Below are positions 18,248 through 27,325 of a stretch of DNA of 64,000 nucleotides, one piece after another. How positions within the stretch are numbered: position 1 is the first letter of the stretch; every line of letters starts with the position of its first letter. A program made the position numbers and the translations under genes. Source of the DNA: Candidatus Zixiibacteriota bacterium (GTDB lineage Bacteria; RBG-13-66-14; B26-G2; WVWN01); the NCBI GenBank assembly GCA_030613505.1, contig JAUWLW010000010.1, forward strand, positions 3,367-67,366, written 5' to 3'. The notes under the pieces were generated by a model. The model saw only the letters and a program-made list of their open reading frames with translations. It was not told the origin of the DNA and did no database searches.

Positions 18248-19453
18248 ATGGAAAGCGAAGCCAAAAAAAGCGCGTGCCGTAAATGGCAAATTATCCTCGG
18301 CGAATACGTCCTGGGGACCGTCGACGAGCGCGACCGCGTACGTCTCGAGCGGCACCTCGCCCGGTGCGAGCGCTGCCGGCGCGAGCTCGCCGAGACGGAA
18401 AAAATGTACCGACTCCTGGGCGACTTCGAGCTCGCGAAACCGGGGCCGTTCTTCGCCGCGAAAGTGGCGCGCGCCGTCCGCGGCGGGGCCGAAGCCGTCG
18501 CGCCGGGGCCGGCAGAAGAAAGACCCCTCGCCGGGTTCGGGCGTTGGATGCGCCGGCCGGCGGTAGCGTCGGCGGTAGCGGCCGCGTCTCTCGCCGTAGT
18601 GGCGGCAGTATTGTACGTTAATATATGGCTGCCGCGCGCGCCGCAAGAGCTCGTAACACCCACGGCCGGCGAAGTCGCGCCGGCGGCCGGAAAATTAGCC
18701 GCGGCGCCGGCTCGAGAAAAAGAGACCCCGCCCCCGGAAGAAAAACGGGGCGTAGAGCCGTGGAGGGCTCGAGCCGGCGCCGGCACGCCGCGCGAGGTCG
18801 CTCTTCCGTCGCCCGCGACGTCCGTAACCGGGGAAGCGACGGCCGACGAATTAGCGGCGGCGGCCGGTAAACCGGCTGAAGTGCCGGCTCGAGACGAAGA
18901 CGCCGTCCCCGCGGAAGGACGGTCGGGAATGGCGTCGCGAGGACCTCGGGCGGGAGCAGGTGCGGCCGGCGAAGCCGCCCCTCGCCGCTTTGACCTCGCC
19001 GCGACTGAGGAAAAGTCGGCCCGGACGCTCGTGGCTAAAGAAGCAGCCCGGGCGGAAGCACCTTATCCGGTAACGGCTTCGCCCGAAACTTACGAAACGG
19101 CGCCGGCGCCGTTCGCGGCCTGGACCCGCACCACCGACAGCGCTTCGGACTACGCCCGGCGCGCCGGAGCTTCTACGTTCGGACGCCTGGCCGACGACGA
19201 CGGACCGCCGGCGTTGGCCGAAGACGAGGTCTTGACCGCGGCCGACGTCGAAGTCTTGATGGACGCGCGCTTCGAAGCCGACGTCGAGCGGCTCACCGGC
19301 GACGGCGCCGCGTTGGTGGACTACGTCACGCCCAACGGCCTGCTCATGACGTACATCTACGAACTGCCGGTGGAAGAGCAAAGAATGCTGTTGAGTCGCC
19401 TGCGGCGGAAAGCGGAGGCCGCGACCGCCGCGGAGTTGTTGCTTTCGCACTGA
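18248..19453 (+). CDS. Membrane-anchored zf-HC2 anti-sigma factor
   Basis: 401 residues. The N-terminal zinc anti-sigma domain has the His36-x3-Cys40-x2-Cys43 pattern with an earlier Cys10. It would bind and hold the adjacent sigma factor in the cytoplasm. One membrane segment lies at about 100-125 (rich in Ala and Val, ending Tyr-Val-Asn-Ile-Trp-Leu). The outer part is long, low in complexity and rich in Ala, Pro and Glu, with a repeated Glu-Val/Ala-Pro-Ala-Arg-like pattern at about 145-225. A more ordered C-terminal region follows. Such Pro/Ala linkers probably span the periplasm. The target signal is unknown. Confidence 0.88.
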   Translation: MESEAKKSACRKWQIILGEYVLGTVDERDRVRLERHLARCERCRRELAETEKMYRLLGDFELAKPGPFFAAKVARAVRGGAEAVAPGPAEERPLAGFGRWMRRPAVASAVAAASLAVVAAVLYVNIWLPRAPQELVTPTAGEVAPAAGKLAAAPAREKETPPPEEKRGVEPWRARAGAGTPREVALPSPATSVTGEATADELAAAAGKPAEVPARDEDAVPAEGRSGMASRGPRAGAGAAGEAAPRRFDLAATEEKSARTLVAKEAARAEAPYPVTASPETYETAPAPFAAWTRTTDSASDYARRAGASTFGRLADDDGPPALAEDEVLTAADVEVLMDARFEADVERLTGDGAALVDYVTPNGLLMTYIYELPVEEQRMLLSRLRRKAEAATAAELLLSH

Positions 19454-19479
19454 TCCCACAGGTTACCGGGGGTATTGCG

Positions 19480-19992
19480 ATGAAGACGATCGTAACGCGC
19501 GCTTTCGCCAAGGCTTGCCTTGCGGCGGCCTTCCTCGTCGCGGCGTCCTACGCCCAGCAACCGCCGGAGGACGCGCCGCCGGAACGCGAGGCCGTCCGGG
19601 CAGCGATCAACGCCATCAAACAGAAAAAGGTGGTCGACGTCCTCGAGCTGGAAGACGGCGAGGAAGAAACCTTCCTGGGCGTCTATAATCGCTGGGAGGA
19701 AGTACGTTGGCGGTACCGCGAGCGGCGCGACGCCCTGATGGAGGAGGTCCGGCTGGTAATGGCGGGAATCGACGGTAGGCCCCTGGCCGAAATACTCGAC
19801 GACGTCGACGCCGTGGACGCGGAGAACCGGGGTTCCGAAGACCGCCTACGGTCCGAGTTCCGGTCGTTGTTGTCCGAAGAACAATACGCCAAGCTATTAC
19901 TGTTTGAGCACAACTTCAACCGTACGCTCCGCCGCCTGGTCCAGGAACAGCAGCGCCCCGCGCCGCCGGGGCCCGCGACGTCGGAGCCGTAA
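19480..19992 (+). CDS. Periplasmic Spy/CpxP-like helical protein
   Basis: 170 residues. A signal peptide covers about 1-25 (ending Ala-Ala-Ser-Tyr-Ala). The mature protein is nearly all charged helix, with Leu-Ser-Glu-Glu-Gln-Tyr-Ala-Lys-Leu-Leu-Leu-Phe near residue 130, like the helical hairpins of Spy/CpxP envelope-stress proteins. The canonical Leu-Thr-x-x-Gln motifs are absent. Placement just behind a sigma / anti-sigma pair suggests it is the output or feedback sensor of that circuit. It ends at a good terminator. Confidence 0.6.
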   Translation: MKTIVTRAFAKACLAAAFLVAASYAQQPPEDAPPEREAVRAAINAIKQKKVVDVLELEDGEEETFLGVYNRWEEVRWRYRERRDALMEEVRLVMAGIDGRPLAEILDDVDAVDAENRGSEDRLRSEFRSLLSEEQYAKLLLFEHNFNRTLRRLVQEQQRPAPPGPATSEP

Positions 19993-20013
19993 AGCCATCT
20001 CCGCGAAAATATA

Positions 20014-20039
20014 ACGCCCGGGTGCGCCGGGCGTTTTTT
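20014..20039 (+). terminator. Terminator of the sigma-factor operon
   Basis: ACGCCCGG / 5-base loop / CCGGGCGT followed by TTTTT, 22 bases after the stop at 19992. Confidence 0.88.
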
Positions 20040-20071
20040 ATTGCGCGCTTCCGTGATCGTCGGCGCGCCCC

Positions 20072-20236
20072 TCAATCGCGCTCCGCCTCCTCGACCAGCA
20101 TTACGGGAATGCCGTCGCGGACGGGATATTTAAGGCCGCACTTACAGCATATTATCTTCTGGTTCTCCTCGTCGTACTCGACGTCGCCCTTGCAATCCGG
20201 GCAAGCCAAGATCTCCAAGAGTTCCTTGTCTATCAT
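20072..20236 (-). CDS. Trm112/YcaR-like zinc protein
   Basis: 54 residues. It begins Met-Ile-Asp-Lys-Glu-Leu-Leu-Glu-Ile-Leu-Ala-Cys-Pro-Asp-Cys, has a second Cys-Cys-Lys-Cys pair at about 30-33, and ends with Tyr-Pro-Val-Arg-Asp-Gly-Ile-Pro-Val-Met-Leu. This is the Trm112p-like fold, in which bacterial members are small zinc-containing proteins that activate or accompany methyltransferases or lipid A kinase loci. The ribosome site GGGAG is 8 bases before ATG 20236. It lies 18 bases after tamB on the same strand, so it is probably the last gene of the tamA-tamB operon. Confidence 0.85.
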   Translation of the reverse strand: MIDKELLEILACPDCKGDVEYDEENQKIICCKCGLKYPVRDGIPVMLVEEAERD

Positions 20237-20254
20237 GAGCACTGCTCCCGTCTG

Positions 20255-23200
20255 TTAGTATTTGCGAATAAAACGGAGGCCGAGGCCGTAACGCTGACTC
20301 CCCTCGTCTTCGAACGTGCTGCCGACGAGGTAGAAGTCCCGCCGCAGCTCGTAGTCCACCTCCGCGGCGTGCTCCAGCTCGCGGCCGCCGGAAACGTCCT
20401 CGCTGTACCTGCCAGTATAAGAGACGAAGAGGTCGTGGGTCAAGTGTTGTCCGACCGTGAATTCGGCGTGCGGGTTCTCCTGCTCCCCCCGGAAGACGTT
20501 GGCGTCGAATTCGAAGACGTCGACCCCCACCTCGCGGCGCACGGCGCGCGCTACCTCCGCCTCGGCGTAGTGGCGCACGTAGTCGCTCGAGCCCTTGGAG
20601 GCCAGCTCGCCCGAGCTGAGGTCGTTGTAGTCTTCCCACGTAACGTCCAGCGCCAATACCTTCATGATTTCGTCCTGCGCCAACCCCACCGTTTGACCCG
20701 AGCTGAGTTCGTAGCTGAGCGTGACCTCGGGCTCCTCCAGCGTCCCGGTGACGTCGACGTAAACGACGGCGTCGGCGTTCCCCTGGCGCACGGCGCGTAT
20801 CACGCGCTTGGCCCGCAGTTTGATGACCGGGTTCAACTCCTCGGTACCGGTCAATATTATGTCGGCCTGCTCGACCGTGAAATCGCGCTTGAGGAAGTAG
20901 TAGTAACCCCGGCGGGAGTGCAACTCGCCGGCATAAAAAGTCGCGGCGCCGGTTTTGCGGAAAGTCACGTCGGCTTCGAACTCGATCTCGGCGTCCTTAT
21001 TCCTAAGCCATAGATTCCCCGGCGCCAGGACGTGGACTTCGTAGTCCAAGCCCCCGGCGGAAGGGCCCCCGGCCGCCGACTCCTCGCCGAAATCTATGGT
21101 AATAAGGCCACTCGATAGTTCGACTTCCGCCTGGGCTCGGAGTCGGCCCACCGGACCGCTGACGTTGGCCTCGACGTCTCCCAGCACCTGCACCCCCCGC
21201 ACGGCGCGTATAACGTAATCTTCCAGCGAGACCGATAAATCCAGCTCCACCGGCCGCAGACCTTCGAACGATACGCTCCCCCAGGCGAGCCCGCTGCCCT
21301 CGTCGAGGCCGAACGTCACCGGGGCTTCGGCCGTGACGACGACGCTGTTCCCCCGGGCTTCGACGACTCCCGAGAGGTTCGAAAAGGACGAGCGTAAGGG
21401 GCGAGCTACCCCCTCGCCCTCCAAGACCTCGACCCGGCCCCCGAAGACGGGGTCGCGGTAAGTACCACCCAACTCCAGTAAGCCCCGGACTTCCCCGCCC
21501 GTAATCAACACTTCGTCCGTAAAGGGATTGAGCGCGCGAAGGTCGAGGTCGATAAAATCGACTCTAAGCTCGAGCTCGCCCGGCGGCGCCGATTCTGCGT
21601 CCCCACCCAGGGCCAGGGGCAACTTACCCGTAACCACGACGTTGGGAAGCGTCTTCTCGGAGAGCGATATTTCGCGGATGGCGACGACGCCGTCGCGGTA
21701 CGTGAAGTCGGCGCGCCCCTTGGCGAAGTACACCCCTCCCCAACGCGCTTCGCTCAATAGGAAGTTGCCGCGTACGATGGGGGAGGACGCGGTTCCGGTG
21801 GCCGTGATAACGCCGTCGACGAACCCGCCTTCGACTATGCCTTCCTTATACAACGAGGTAAGGGCATCCAACTTGAACTTGGAAAACCTCACCGTGACGT
21901 CCAAGGGCTCGTCGCCCTCGCCGGCCAGAGCGGAGAGCGGCAGGTAGGCCGCGGCGCGGAGCGTCCCGCCGGCCAAACCCGCGACCAAACCGGGGACGAT
22001 CAATCGGTTCCGCTCGTACGAAACCTCTCCCTCTATATAATCGATCGGTTGGCCGTTGACGAAGACGTTGGAGGCGGCGAGGCTGGCGTAGAAAACGGGA
22101 GCATCCGTCGTGCCCTTTATATCCAAACGAACGTTATCCAACTTCCCGCCCAGGCTCGGCCCCACGCCCGCCGGTAATAACTCGTCGAGCGGAACGCCGC
22201 GGCCTTCGACCACCAGGGCCAATCCCCCGCCGTCTAAGCCCGCCGAGCCGGTCAAAGCGAGCTCGCCGCCGCGGAACTTCAAAACGCCGCCGCTCAGGGC
22301 GCTCCGGTCCTTTTCGCGGCTGACGACCAGCGGCTGCGTCAGCTCAGCTTCCGTTTCCCCCAAGTCCAGCTTGAAACTGTTCACTTCCATGCGCCCGGAG
22401 CGACTATCGTAAGTTAAATCAAAACGTGCGTTATCGCCGTCCTGGCGCTCCACGTACCCGTTCCGAAAGACGTATACGCCGTCCTCGGCGTCGAGGTCGG
22501 CATAAGCGCGGGTAAGGGCGAGGGGGCCGAGCGATATGTCCCATACCATAACGCGAACTTCGGCGCGGTCGTCGGCGCCGATGTTATTCCAGTACCCCTC
22601 CACCCGGGCGACGCCGCACTTAACCCGGTCGTAGACGAGGTCCTTGAACACGACGCCGCCCTCGAAAGACGGGTGTTCGTATGAACCGAAGATGCGGCCG
22701 TCGACCGATACCGCGCCCCTCAACGCGCGCCACTCCCCCTCCGCGACGAACCGCTCGACCGGGACCAGGCGGGCTTGGATTTCCAAATCCAACGCCTCCG
22801 GGTCGGCGTCGCCCTTCACGAAGAAGTCCCCTCCGCCCCCCAAGCGCAGGAACAAGCCGGAGATGTATACCCGAGACGGCGCGCAGCGGACGTCCGCGTT
22901 TCCGCCGTCGATTAATATCGGCCCCAGCCGGCCGGGGCCCAAATACAACGAAACGTCGACGGCGAAGTCGTCGGGGCTCGCGCCGGAGCCCGCGAACTGC
23001 AGCCGGACGTCGAGGTCGGTCTCGAGAAAGCTGCTTTGAACGTAGTCGGCGAGGTTCACGCGCAGCAAGTGGCCCTCGCCCCAATATACCGGCCTATCGT
23101 TCGAGAAATCGAGCGTCATCTTGACGTAGGCGGGCGTTTCGTTGATGCGGCCTTCGAAACCACCCAGGCGGAGCCGGCGCGCCGCGATGTCGAAGTCGTA

Positions 23201-24211
23201 GAAGGCGAAGGCGTCGCGCACGTCGTAGCCGTACATGTACGCGTCGTATACCGTAAGGGTTCCTTTTTGCACCAACCGGTCGGTCGTCCCCGTCAACGCC
23301 CCGGAATAACGGCCTTCCCCGAAAACCTCCGGCGGGTCGCCGAAAACGCCTTGCAGCACTTCGCCGAAATCCAAGGGGTCCGCTTCGAACTCGAGACCGA
23401 GATGAACTTCGGGTTTAAACTTAATCGTCCCGTTAGTCCTAATCCGCGTCCTGAGGGAAGCGGCGTCCACGCTGGAGAAGTGCATACGGCGCTCGTTAAT
23501 GGCGAGCGAACCCGAACCGAAGTGGGAAATGCGCTGGCCGTACTCCGGCAGGAAACAGCTGCAGTGCCGTAAATCGATGAAGACGGCGCCGCGGGCTTTG
23601 GTGAAAGTGCATTCGATATCGGCGTCCGCGAACTCGCTCAGGGGGCTGCCCACCAGCATCCTGAAATAGGCGTCCTCCAAGTAGACGTTCGTGATCTCGA
23701 AATACACGCCTTTACCTTCGGGCGGCCCCTTGGGGCCGAAGATGCGGTCGAGGTTTACCCTGCCGTCCGGGTCCTCCTTGAGCAACAGCCGCGGTCGGAC
23801 ACAGTGCACGCGGTCGATTATGGCGTCGCGGCGGATAAAATGGAGGGGATTATAGCGGACGTGGATTTCGTCAATAACGAGGGCGGCTCCGTCGCGCTCC
23901 AGCGACGGGCCGTCGGCGAGGGCGAAGTCGTATATGTCCATGCCCGTCAGGAGCGTGCCCTCCACTCTCCCAACGCGGCACTCGGTCTTGGTATAACCGC
24001 TCGTGTAATTCTCGATAGCGAAGTCCACCAGCGAGTGAAAATAACCGGCGCCGTACAGCGCGAAAGCCAGCACGAACGCGGCGACCAAAACTACCAAGGT
24101 CGCTACGCCGAGGACGCGAACGAAGGTAAGCGCGAGGCGGAGCAGAATCCACGACGCGTCCCGCAGAACCAATAGCGCTCTTTTGAAAAACCCGGCCAAA
24201 CCCAACTCCAA
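20255..24211 (-). CDS. tamB: TamB-like inner-membrane-anchored translocation/assembly protein
   Basis: 1318 residues. A single signal-anchor lies at about 20-50. The rest is repetitive beta strand of the AsmA/DUF490 type, which forms a long hydrophobic groove across the periplasm. The TamB domain occupies the last 350 residues, with Asn-Pro-Val-Ile-Lys-Leu-Arg-Ala near residue 1120 and the end Tyr-Gly-Leu-Gly-Leu-Arg-Phe. Such proteins move phospholipid between membranes and help outer-membrane protein assembly with TamA. The gene starts 5 bases after the Omp85 gene, which makes a TamA-TamB pair almost certain. Confidence 0.92.
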   Translation of the reverse strand: MELGLAGFFKRALLVLRDASWILLRLALTFVRVLGVATLVVLVAAFVLAFALYGAGYFHSLVDFAIENYTSGYTKTECRVGRVEGTLLTGMDIYDFALADGPSLERDGAALVIDEIHVRYNPLHFIRRDAIIDRVHCVRPRLLLKEDPDGRVNLDRIFGPKGPPEGKGVYFEITNVYLEDAYFRMLVGSPLSEFADADIECTFTKARGAVFIDLRHCSCFLPEYGQRISHFGSGSLAINERRMHFSSVDAASLRTRIRTNGTIKFKPEVHLGLEFEADPLDFGEVLQGVFGDPPEVFGEGRYSGALTGTTDRLVQKGTLTVYDAYMYGYDVRDAFAFYDFDIAARRLRLGGFEGRINETPAYVKMTLDFSNDRPVYWGEGHLLRVNLADYVQSSFLETDLDVRLQFAGSGASPDDFAVDVSLYLGPGRLGPILIDGGNADVRCAPSRVYISGLFLRLGGGGDFFVKGDADPEALDLEIQARLVPVERFVAEGEWRALRGAVSVDGRIFGSYEHPSFEGGVVFKDLVYDRVKCGVARVEGYWNNIGADDRAEVRVMVWDISLGPLALTRAYADLDAEDGVYVFRNGYVERQDGDNARFDLTYDSRSGRMEVNSFKLDLGETEAELTQPLVVSREKDRSALSGGVLKFRGGELALTGSAGLDGGGLALVVEGRGVPLDELLPAGVGPSLGGKLDNVRLDIKGTTDAPVFYASLAASNVFVNGQPIDYIEGEVSYERNRLIVPGLVAGLAGGTLRAAAYLPLSALAGEGDEPLDVTVRFSKFKLDALTSLYKEGIVEGGFVDGVITATGTASSPIVRGNFLLSEARWGGVYFAKGRADFTYRDGVVAIREISLSEKTLPNVVVTGKLPLALGGDAESAPPGELELRVDFIDLDLRALNPFTDEVLITGGEVRGLLELGGTYRDPVFGGRVEVLEGEGVARPLRSSFSNLSGVVEARGNSVVVTAEAPVTFGLDEGSGLAWGSVSFEGLRPVELDLSVSLEDYVIRAVRGVQVLGDVEANVSGPVGRLRAQAEVELSSGLITIDFGEESAAGGPSAGGLDYEVHVLAPGNLWLRNKDAEIEFEADVTFRKTGAATFYAGELHSRRGYYYFLKRDFTVEQADIILTGTEELNPVIKLRAKRVIRAVRQGNADAVVYVDVTGTLEEPEVTLSYELSSGQTVGLAQDEIMKVLALDVTWEDYNDLSSGELASKGSSDYVRHYAEAEVARAVRREVGVDVFEFDANVFRGEQENPHAEFTVGQHLTHDLFVSYTGRYSEDVSGGRELEHAAEVDYELRRDFYLVGSTFEDEGSQRYGLGLRFIRKY

Positions 24212-24216
24212 TTCGG

Positions 24217-26109
24217 TCAGAAGACGTGGCCGAAGGCCAAATAGAAGCGCCCCGACCTCCCCGCGGCGCCCCGCTTGAGAATCGGTTCGCCGTAATCGAA
24301 GCGTATCGGCCCCACGGGAGTATTATAACGGAGGCCGACGCCGGCCCCGTAAACCAGGCCCACTTTTTCAGTCTCGGCCCAATCGCTCCATACGTTTCCG
24401 CCGTCGAGGAACAGGCCGGCCCACGTATTTCCGAGGTTAAGGCCAATGCCCGGTACGCGCTTCCCGGCCGTAAACGGAAGCTGGAAACGGAACTCGACGT
24501 TCGCGACAAACAGGAAGTTGCCGCCCAGAGGATAATTTCGGCCTTCGACCATGACCGAAGGCCCGACGTCGCGCTCGCCGTAGCCGCGGATGGAGTACGC
24601 GCCGCCGGCGAAGAACTTCTCCGAGTACGGGACGTCCTTCGTCTGGCCGTACGCGCGGGCGTATCCGCCGCGGACGTGACCGGCCACCGTGGCGGCCCGC
24701 GCGACGCTGATATATCGGCGCCCGTCGCCTATCACGCGCCAAAAATCGGCCCCGGTGATGAAACCGCCCGCCGTTTCCTCCGAACCGTATAAATAGACAC
24801 CCCGCAACGGGTTAAAGATGTCGTCGCGGGTGCTGTACGTGGACGAGAAGATAATGCTGACTATGTTTTGCAGGCCCCCCCTACCGATGAACCTCTCGGC
24901 CGGTCCGCCTTCTCCCGCGGGCCAGGGAACGGAGGGTGAGTCCTCTTCCGCCCCGAATACCGTCTTCGACTTCCTGAGCTTGAATCCGCCGGTAACTTCC
25001 AGGTCTTCGGTAATCTCGCGCGTAACGTCCGGCTCCAGGCCGACCTCCCATTGGCGCAGGTCGGCGCGCAACTCCCGAGCGTAGTACAACTTCGCCGAAC
25101 CGATATACCGGTAGCCGAAGAGCCAGGGCTCGGTATACGTAACGTTCGCGCCGAACTCCGACTCATCGTTCCCGAAGCCGTACGCCGCCGAAACCTCCGT
25201 CGACAAACGTTGGTTATTCCCGAACACGTTATTGTGACCCCACCCTAAGGTGACCGTCGCGCGGTCCGGCGACTGGTAACCGGGTTCGAGCTTATACCAC
25301 CTGAATTTATCTTCCCGCACGATGACGAGGATGTCTACCAAATCCGGCGACCGGGGCGAATCGGTGGTCTCCACCTTCAGGTCGCGGTACAGGCCGGTGC
25401 GGTAGATATTGGCGCGGCTCTCGTCAATCTTAGACGCCCGCCACAGGCGGTCCGGTTTAATCTTGTAGTTAATTTCGCGGGTAACTATTTTGGGCCTCGT
25501 CTTTTCGTTGCCGGCGACGAATATGTCGCCGACGTGGTACACGCGGCCTTCGTCGACCGTAAAAGTAACGGCGCCGGTGTCGCGGTCTATCTCGAGCTTG
25601 GCGCTGGCGCGGGCGTAACCGCGCTCGCCGTAATACCGGCCTATCTTCAACGCCGCCTCGTTGAGGAGGTTGGCCGAGAGCGGCGAGCCGACGTCGACGC
25701 CGAGGTTCTCGCGTACCGCGAGATAGTGTTCGGTGCCGACGCCGTTAAGCAGGATATCCGTAATCTCGGCCCGCGGCCCCTCGTCCACCCGCAACTGGAG
25801 CTTCCGTTTGTCTCCCTTGACGTCGCGGAAAGCCCACAAGACGTTGACCTCGGGGAACCCCGCTGCGAAATAAGCTTTTTCTATCGCGTCGACGCCGCGC
25901 TCCAGCATATAATCGAAGAGGTACCTCTCGTAACGCTGGCCTTTCTCGATGGCCAGGAGGTCCTTGACGCGGTCGTCCTTGAAATATTCGTTGCCGTCCA
26001 CGGCCACCTTACTAATTACGAACGCGCCCTCGCCGCCCTCCTCCTGGGCGGCCGCGGCGCACGTCGCCGCTAACGCTGCAGCAAATAAAAAGGCGGCCTT
26101 AAACTTCAT
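24217..26109 (-). CDS. tamA: Omp85-family outer-membrane protein (TamA/BamA type)
   Basis: 630 residues. Signal peptide 1-20. POTRA-like repeats cover about 25-310 (for example Val-Asp-Glu-Gly-Pro-Arg-Ala and Val-Asp-Glu-Gly-Arg-Val). The C-terminal 16-strand barrel covers about 315-630, with the Omp85 strand motif Ile-Arg-Gly-Tyr-Gly-Glu-Arg-Asp at about 507 and a terminal Phe. The size and the tamB neighbour favour TamA over BamA. It inserts or assembles outer-membrane proteins. An archease terminator lies just upstream, so the operon probably has its own promoter in 26110-26165, where only a weak TTGCGC/TAGTAT pair is visible. Confidence 0.9.
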   Translation of the reverse strand: MKFKAAFLFAAALAATCAAAAQEEGGEGAFVISKVAVDGNEYFKDDRVKDLLAIEKGQRYERYLFDYMLERGVDAIEKAYFAAGFPEVNVLWAFRDVKGDKRKLQLRVDEGPRAEITDILLNGVGTEHYLAVRENLGVDVGSPLSANLLNEAALKIGRYYGERGYARASAKLEIDRDTGAVTFTVDEGRVYHVGDIFVAGNEKTRPKIVTREINYKIKPDRLWRASKIDESRANIYRTGLYRDLKVETTDSPRSPDLVDILVIVREDKFRWYKLEPGYQSPDRATVTLGWGHNNVFGNNQRLSTEVSAAYGFGNDESEFGANVTYTEPWLFGYRYIGSAKLYYARELRADLRQWEVGLEPDVTREITEDLEVTGGFKLRKSKTVFGAEEDSPSVPWPAGEGGPAERFIGRGGLQNIVSIIFSSTYSTRDDIFNPLRGVYLYGSEETAGGFITGADFWRVIGDGRRYISVARAATVAGHVRGGYARAYGQTKDVPYSEKFFAGGAYSIRGYGERDVGPSVMVEGRNYPLGGNFLFVANVEFRFQLPFTAGKRVPGIGLNLGNTWAGLFLDGGNVWSDWAETEKVGLVYGAGVGLRYNTPVGPIRFDYGEPILKRGAAGRSGRFYLAFGHVF

Positions 26110-26164
26110 GACGAAATACTATCACACAACTCAAGACGCGCGCAACATCGCGCCCCGAGTTGCT

Positions 26165-26186
26165 AAAAAGCCGCCCGGCGGGCGGC
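26165..26186 (-). terminator. Terminator after archease
   Basis: Minus-strand GCCGCCC / short loop / GGGCGGC followed by TTTTT, 22 bases past the archease stop. Confidence 0.8.
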
Positions 26187-26208
26187 AAACGCTCGTGCCG
26201 ACGCGGCC

Positions 26209-26631
26209 CTACAAGTCGAAAATTACGCGCGCGAGGTACGTGCCGTCGTCCTTCTGTTCGACGGCGAAGTCCCCGTAAGTTACGTTTTTAATCTCGCCGT
26301 GAGGCTTATGGCGGTCGAAGTCGAGCTCCTCGCCCCACAGCGTAACCGCGAGCTTGGTATCGCCGTCGCGGAAGTCGAAGCTGAACTTCTTAAAGGCCAG
26401 CTCCTGCGCGTCGAGCAGGTACAATAGCTCCGCCAGCCACTCGTGAAAGAGCTCGGCCAGGTCGGGGGCCGCGAGCTCGAGCCGCCGTTTAACCTCGGCC
26501 TCGACGGCGTCGTAGTCGAGCGCCAGTTGATACAAAGCCCGCGCCCCCAGGACGAAGAGTTCCTCCCGGGAAGCGGCGGTAATCTCGACGCCGGCGTCGG
26601 CGGTATGGTCTATATATCTTATGCTGCCCAT
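26209..26631 (-). CDS. Archease
   Basis: 140 residues, full family length. The start Tyr-Ile-Asp-His-Thr-Ala-Asp-Ala-Gly-Val-Glu-Ile holds the conserved metal-site Asp/His residues, and the C-terminus ends Val-Ile-Phe-Asp-Leu, with acidic residues that complete the site in known archeases. Archease speeds multiple turnover of the RNA ligase RtcB in RNA repair or tRNA splicing. RtcB is not in this window. It follows ispF by 28 bases and shares its promoter. The other candidate reading frames here are antisense. Confidence 0.92.
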   Translation of the reverse strand: MGSIRYIDHTADAGVEITAASREELFVLGARALYQLALDYDAVEAEVKRRLELAAPDLAELFHEWLAELLYLLDAQELAFKKFSFDFRDGDTKLAVTLWGEELDFDRHKPHGEIKNVTYGDFAVEQKDDGTYLARVIFDL

Positions 26632-26659
26632 TTCGGCGACGAGAGAGCCCCGGACCCTT

Positions 26660-27142
26660 TTACCCCTCGAACGGTACGAGCAACACCGTCGCCCACGCCG
26701 CTATGGCCTCCCCTTCGCCGATGTAGCCGAAGCCCTCGTTCGTCTTGGCCTTGACGCCCACCGCCGCCACGCCCACGCCCAGGAGTTCCGCGACGCGGGC
26801 GCGCACCCGGTCGACGTACTTGGCGAGGCGGGGGCGCTCGACGATTACCACGCAGTCGACGTTGCCGACCCTCAAACCCTCGGCCTCGACCATGGTCCGC
26901 ACTTCGGCCAGGAGTTTCGCGCTGTCCGCGCCCTTGAAGCGAACGTCGGTATCCGGGAATTGGTGGCCGATGTCCTTGAGCGCGGCGGCGCCCAACATCG
27001 CGTCCATAATGGCGTGCAGCAGGACGTCGCCGTCGGAGTGGCCCGCCAGGCCCCGCTCGTAGGGGACCTCCACGCCGCCCAGCATCAGAGGCCCGTCGTT
27101 CCTGAAGCCGTGCACGTCGTACCCTATGCCTATTCTGGTCAT
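26660..27142 (-). CDS. ispF: 2-C-methyl-D-erythritol 2,4-cyclodiphosphate synthase
   Basis: 160 residues. It forms the cyclic diphosphate in the MEP isoprenoid pathway. Zinc-site residues are seen in Gly-Tyr-Asp-Val-His-Gly-Phe (Asp8, His10) and Gly-His-Ser-Asp-Gly-Asp-Val (His about 35). The conserved Asp-Ile-Gly-His-Gln-Phe-Pro-Asp-Thr-Asp run is at about 57-66, and Lys-Thr-Asn-Glu-Gly near 131. It is not fused to IspD. A clear promoter lies 13 bases upstream, and archease follows. Confidence 0.97.
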   Translation of the reverse strand: MTRIGIGYDVHGFRNDGPLMLGGVEVPYERGLAGHSDGDVLLHAIMDAMLGAAALKDIGHQFPDTDVRFKGADSAKLLAEVRTMVEAEGLRVGNVDCVVIVERPRLAKYVDRVRARVAELLGVGVAAVGVKAKTNEGFGYIGEGEAIAAWATVLLVPFEG

Positions 27143-27154
27143 ATTCCGACGGCC

Positions 27155-27183
27155 ATTATAACAACGTATCGGCTCGGCGGCAA
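27155..27183 (-). promoter_or_regulatory. Sigma-70-type promoter of ispF-archease
   Basis: Minus-strand TTGCCG (27178-27183), a 17-base spacer and TATAAT (27155-27160). Confidence 0.75.
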
Positions 27184-27280
27184 CGGCTTAAATATCCGCC
27201 TTTTTCCGCGCCGCGGGAATTATAGCCCGCCGCCCTAAATGCCACAAAAGTGCACCTTAAAATGGCACGGAGTTCTTTAG

Positions 27281-27308
27281 TAAAAACGCCCGGCGCGCGC
27301 CGGGCGTT
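27281..27308 (-). terminator. Terminator after the propeller-like secreted gene
   Basis: Palindrome ACGCCCGGCGC / GCGCCGGGCGT with TTTTTA on the minus strand, 18 bases past the stop at 27326. The plus side has only TTTCTT. Confidence 0.8.
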
Positions 27309-27325
27309 TCTTAGGGGGTACGCTC

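Noticed and set aside
18660-18930. Near-repeated Ala/Pro/Glu stretches in the anti-sigma gene as a genetic repeat
   Set aside because: The similarity reflects a low-complexity linker; spacing and bases are irregular.
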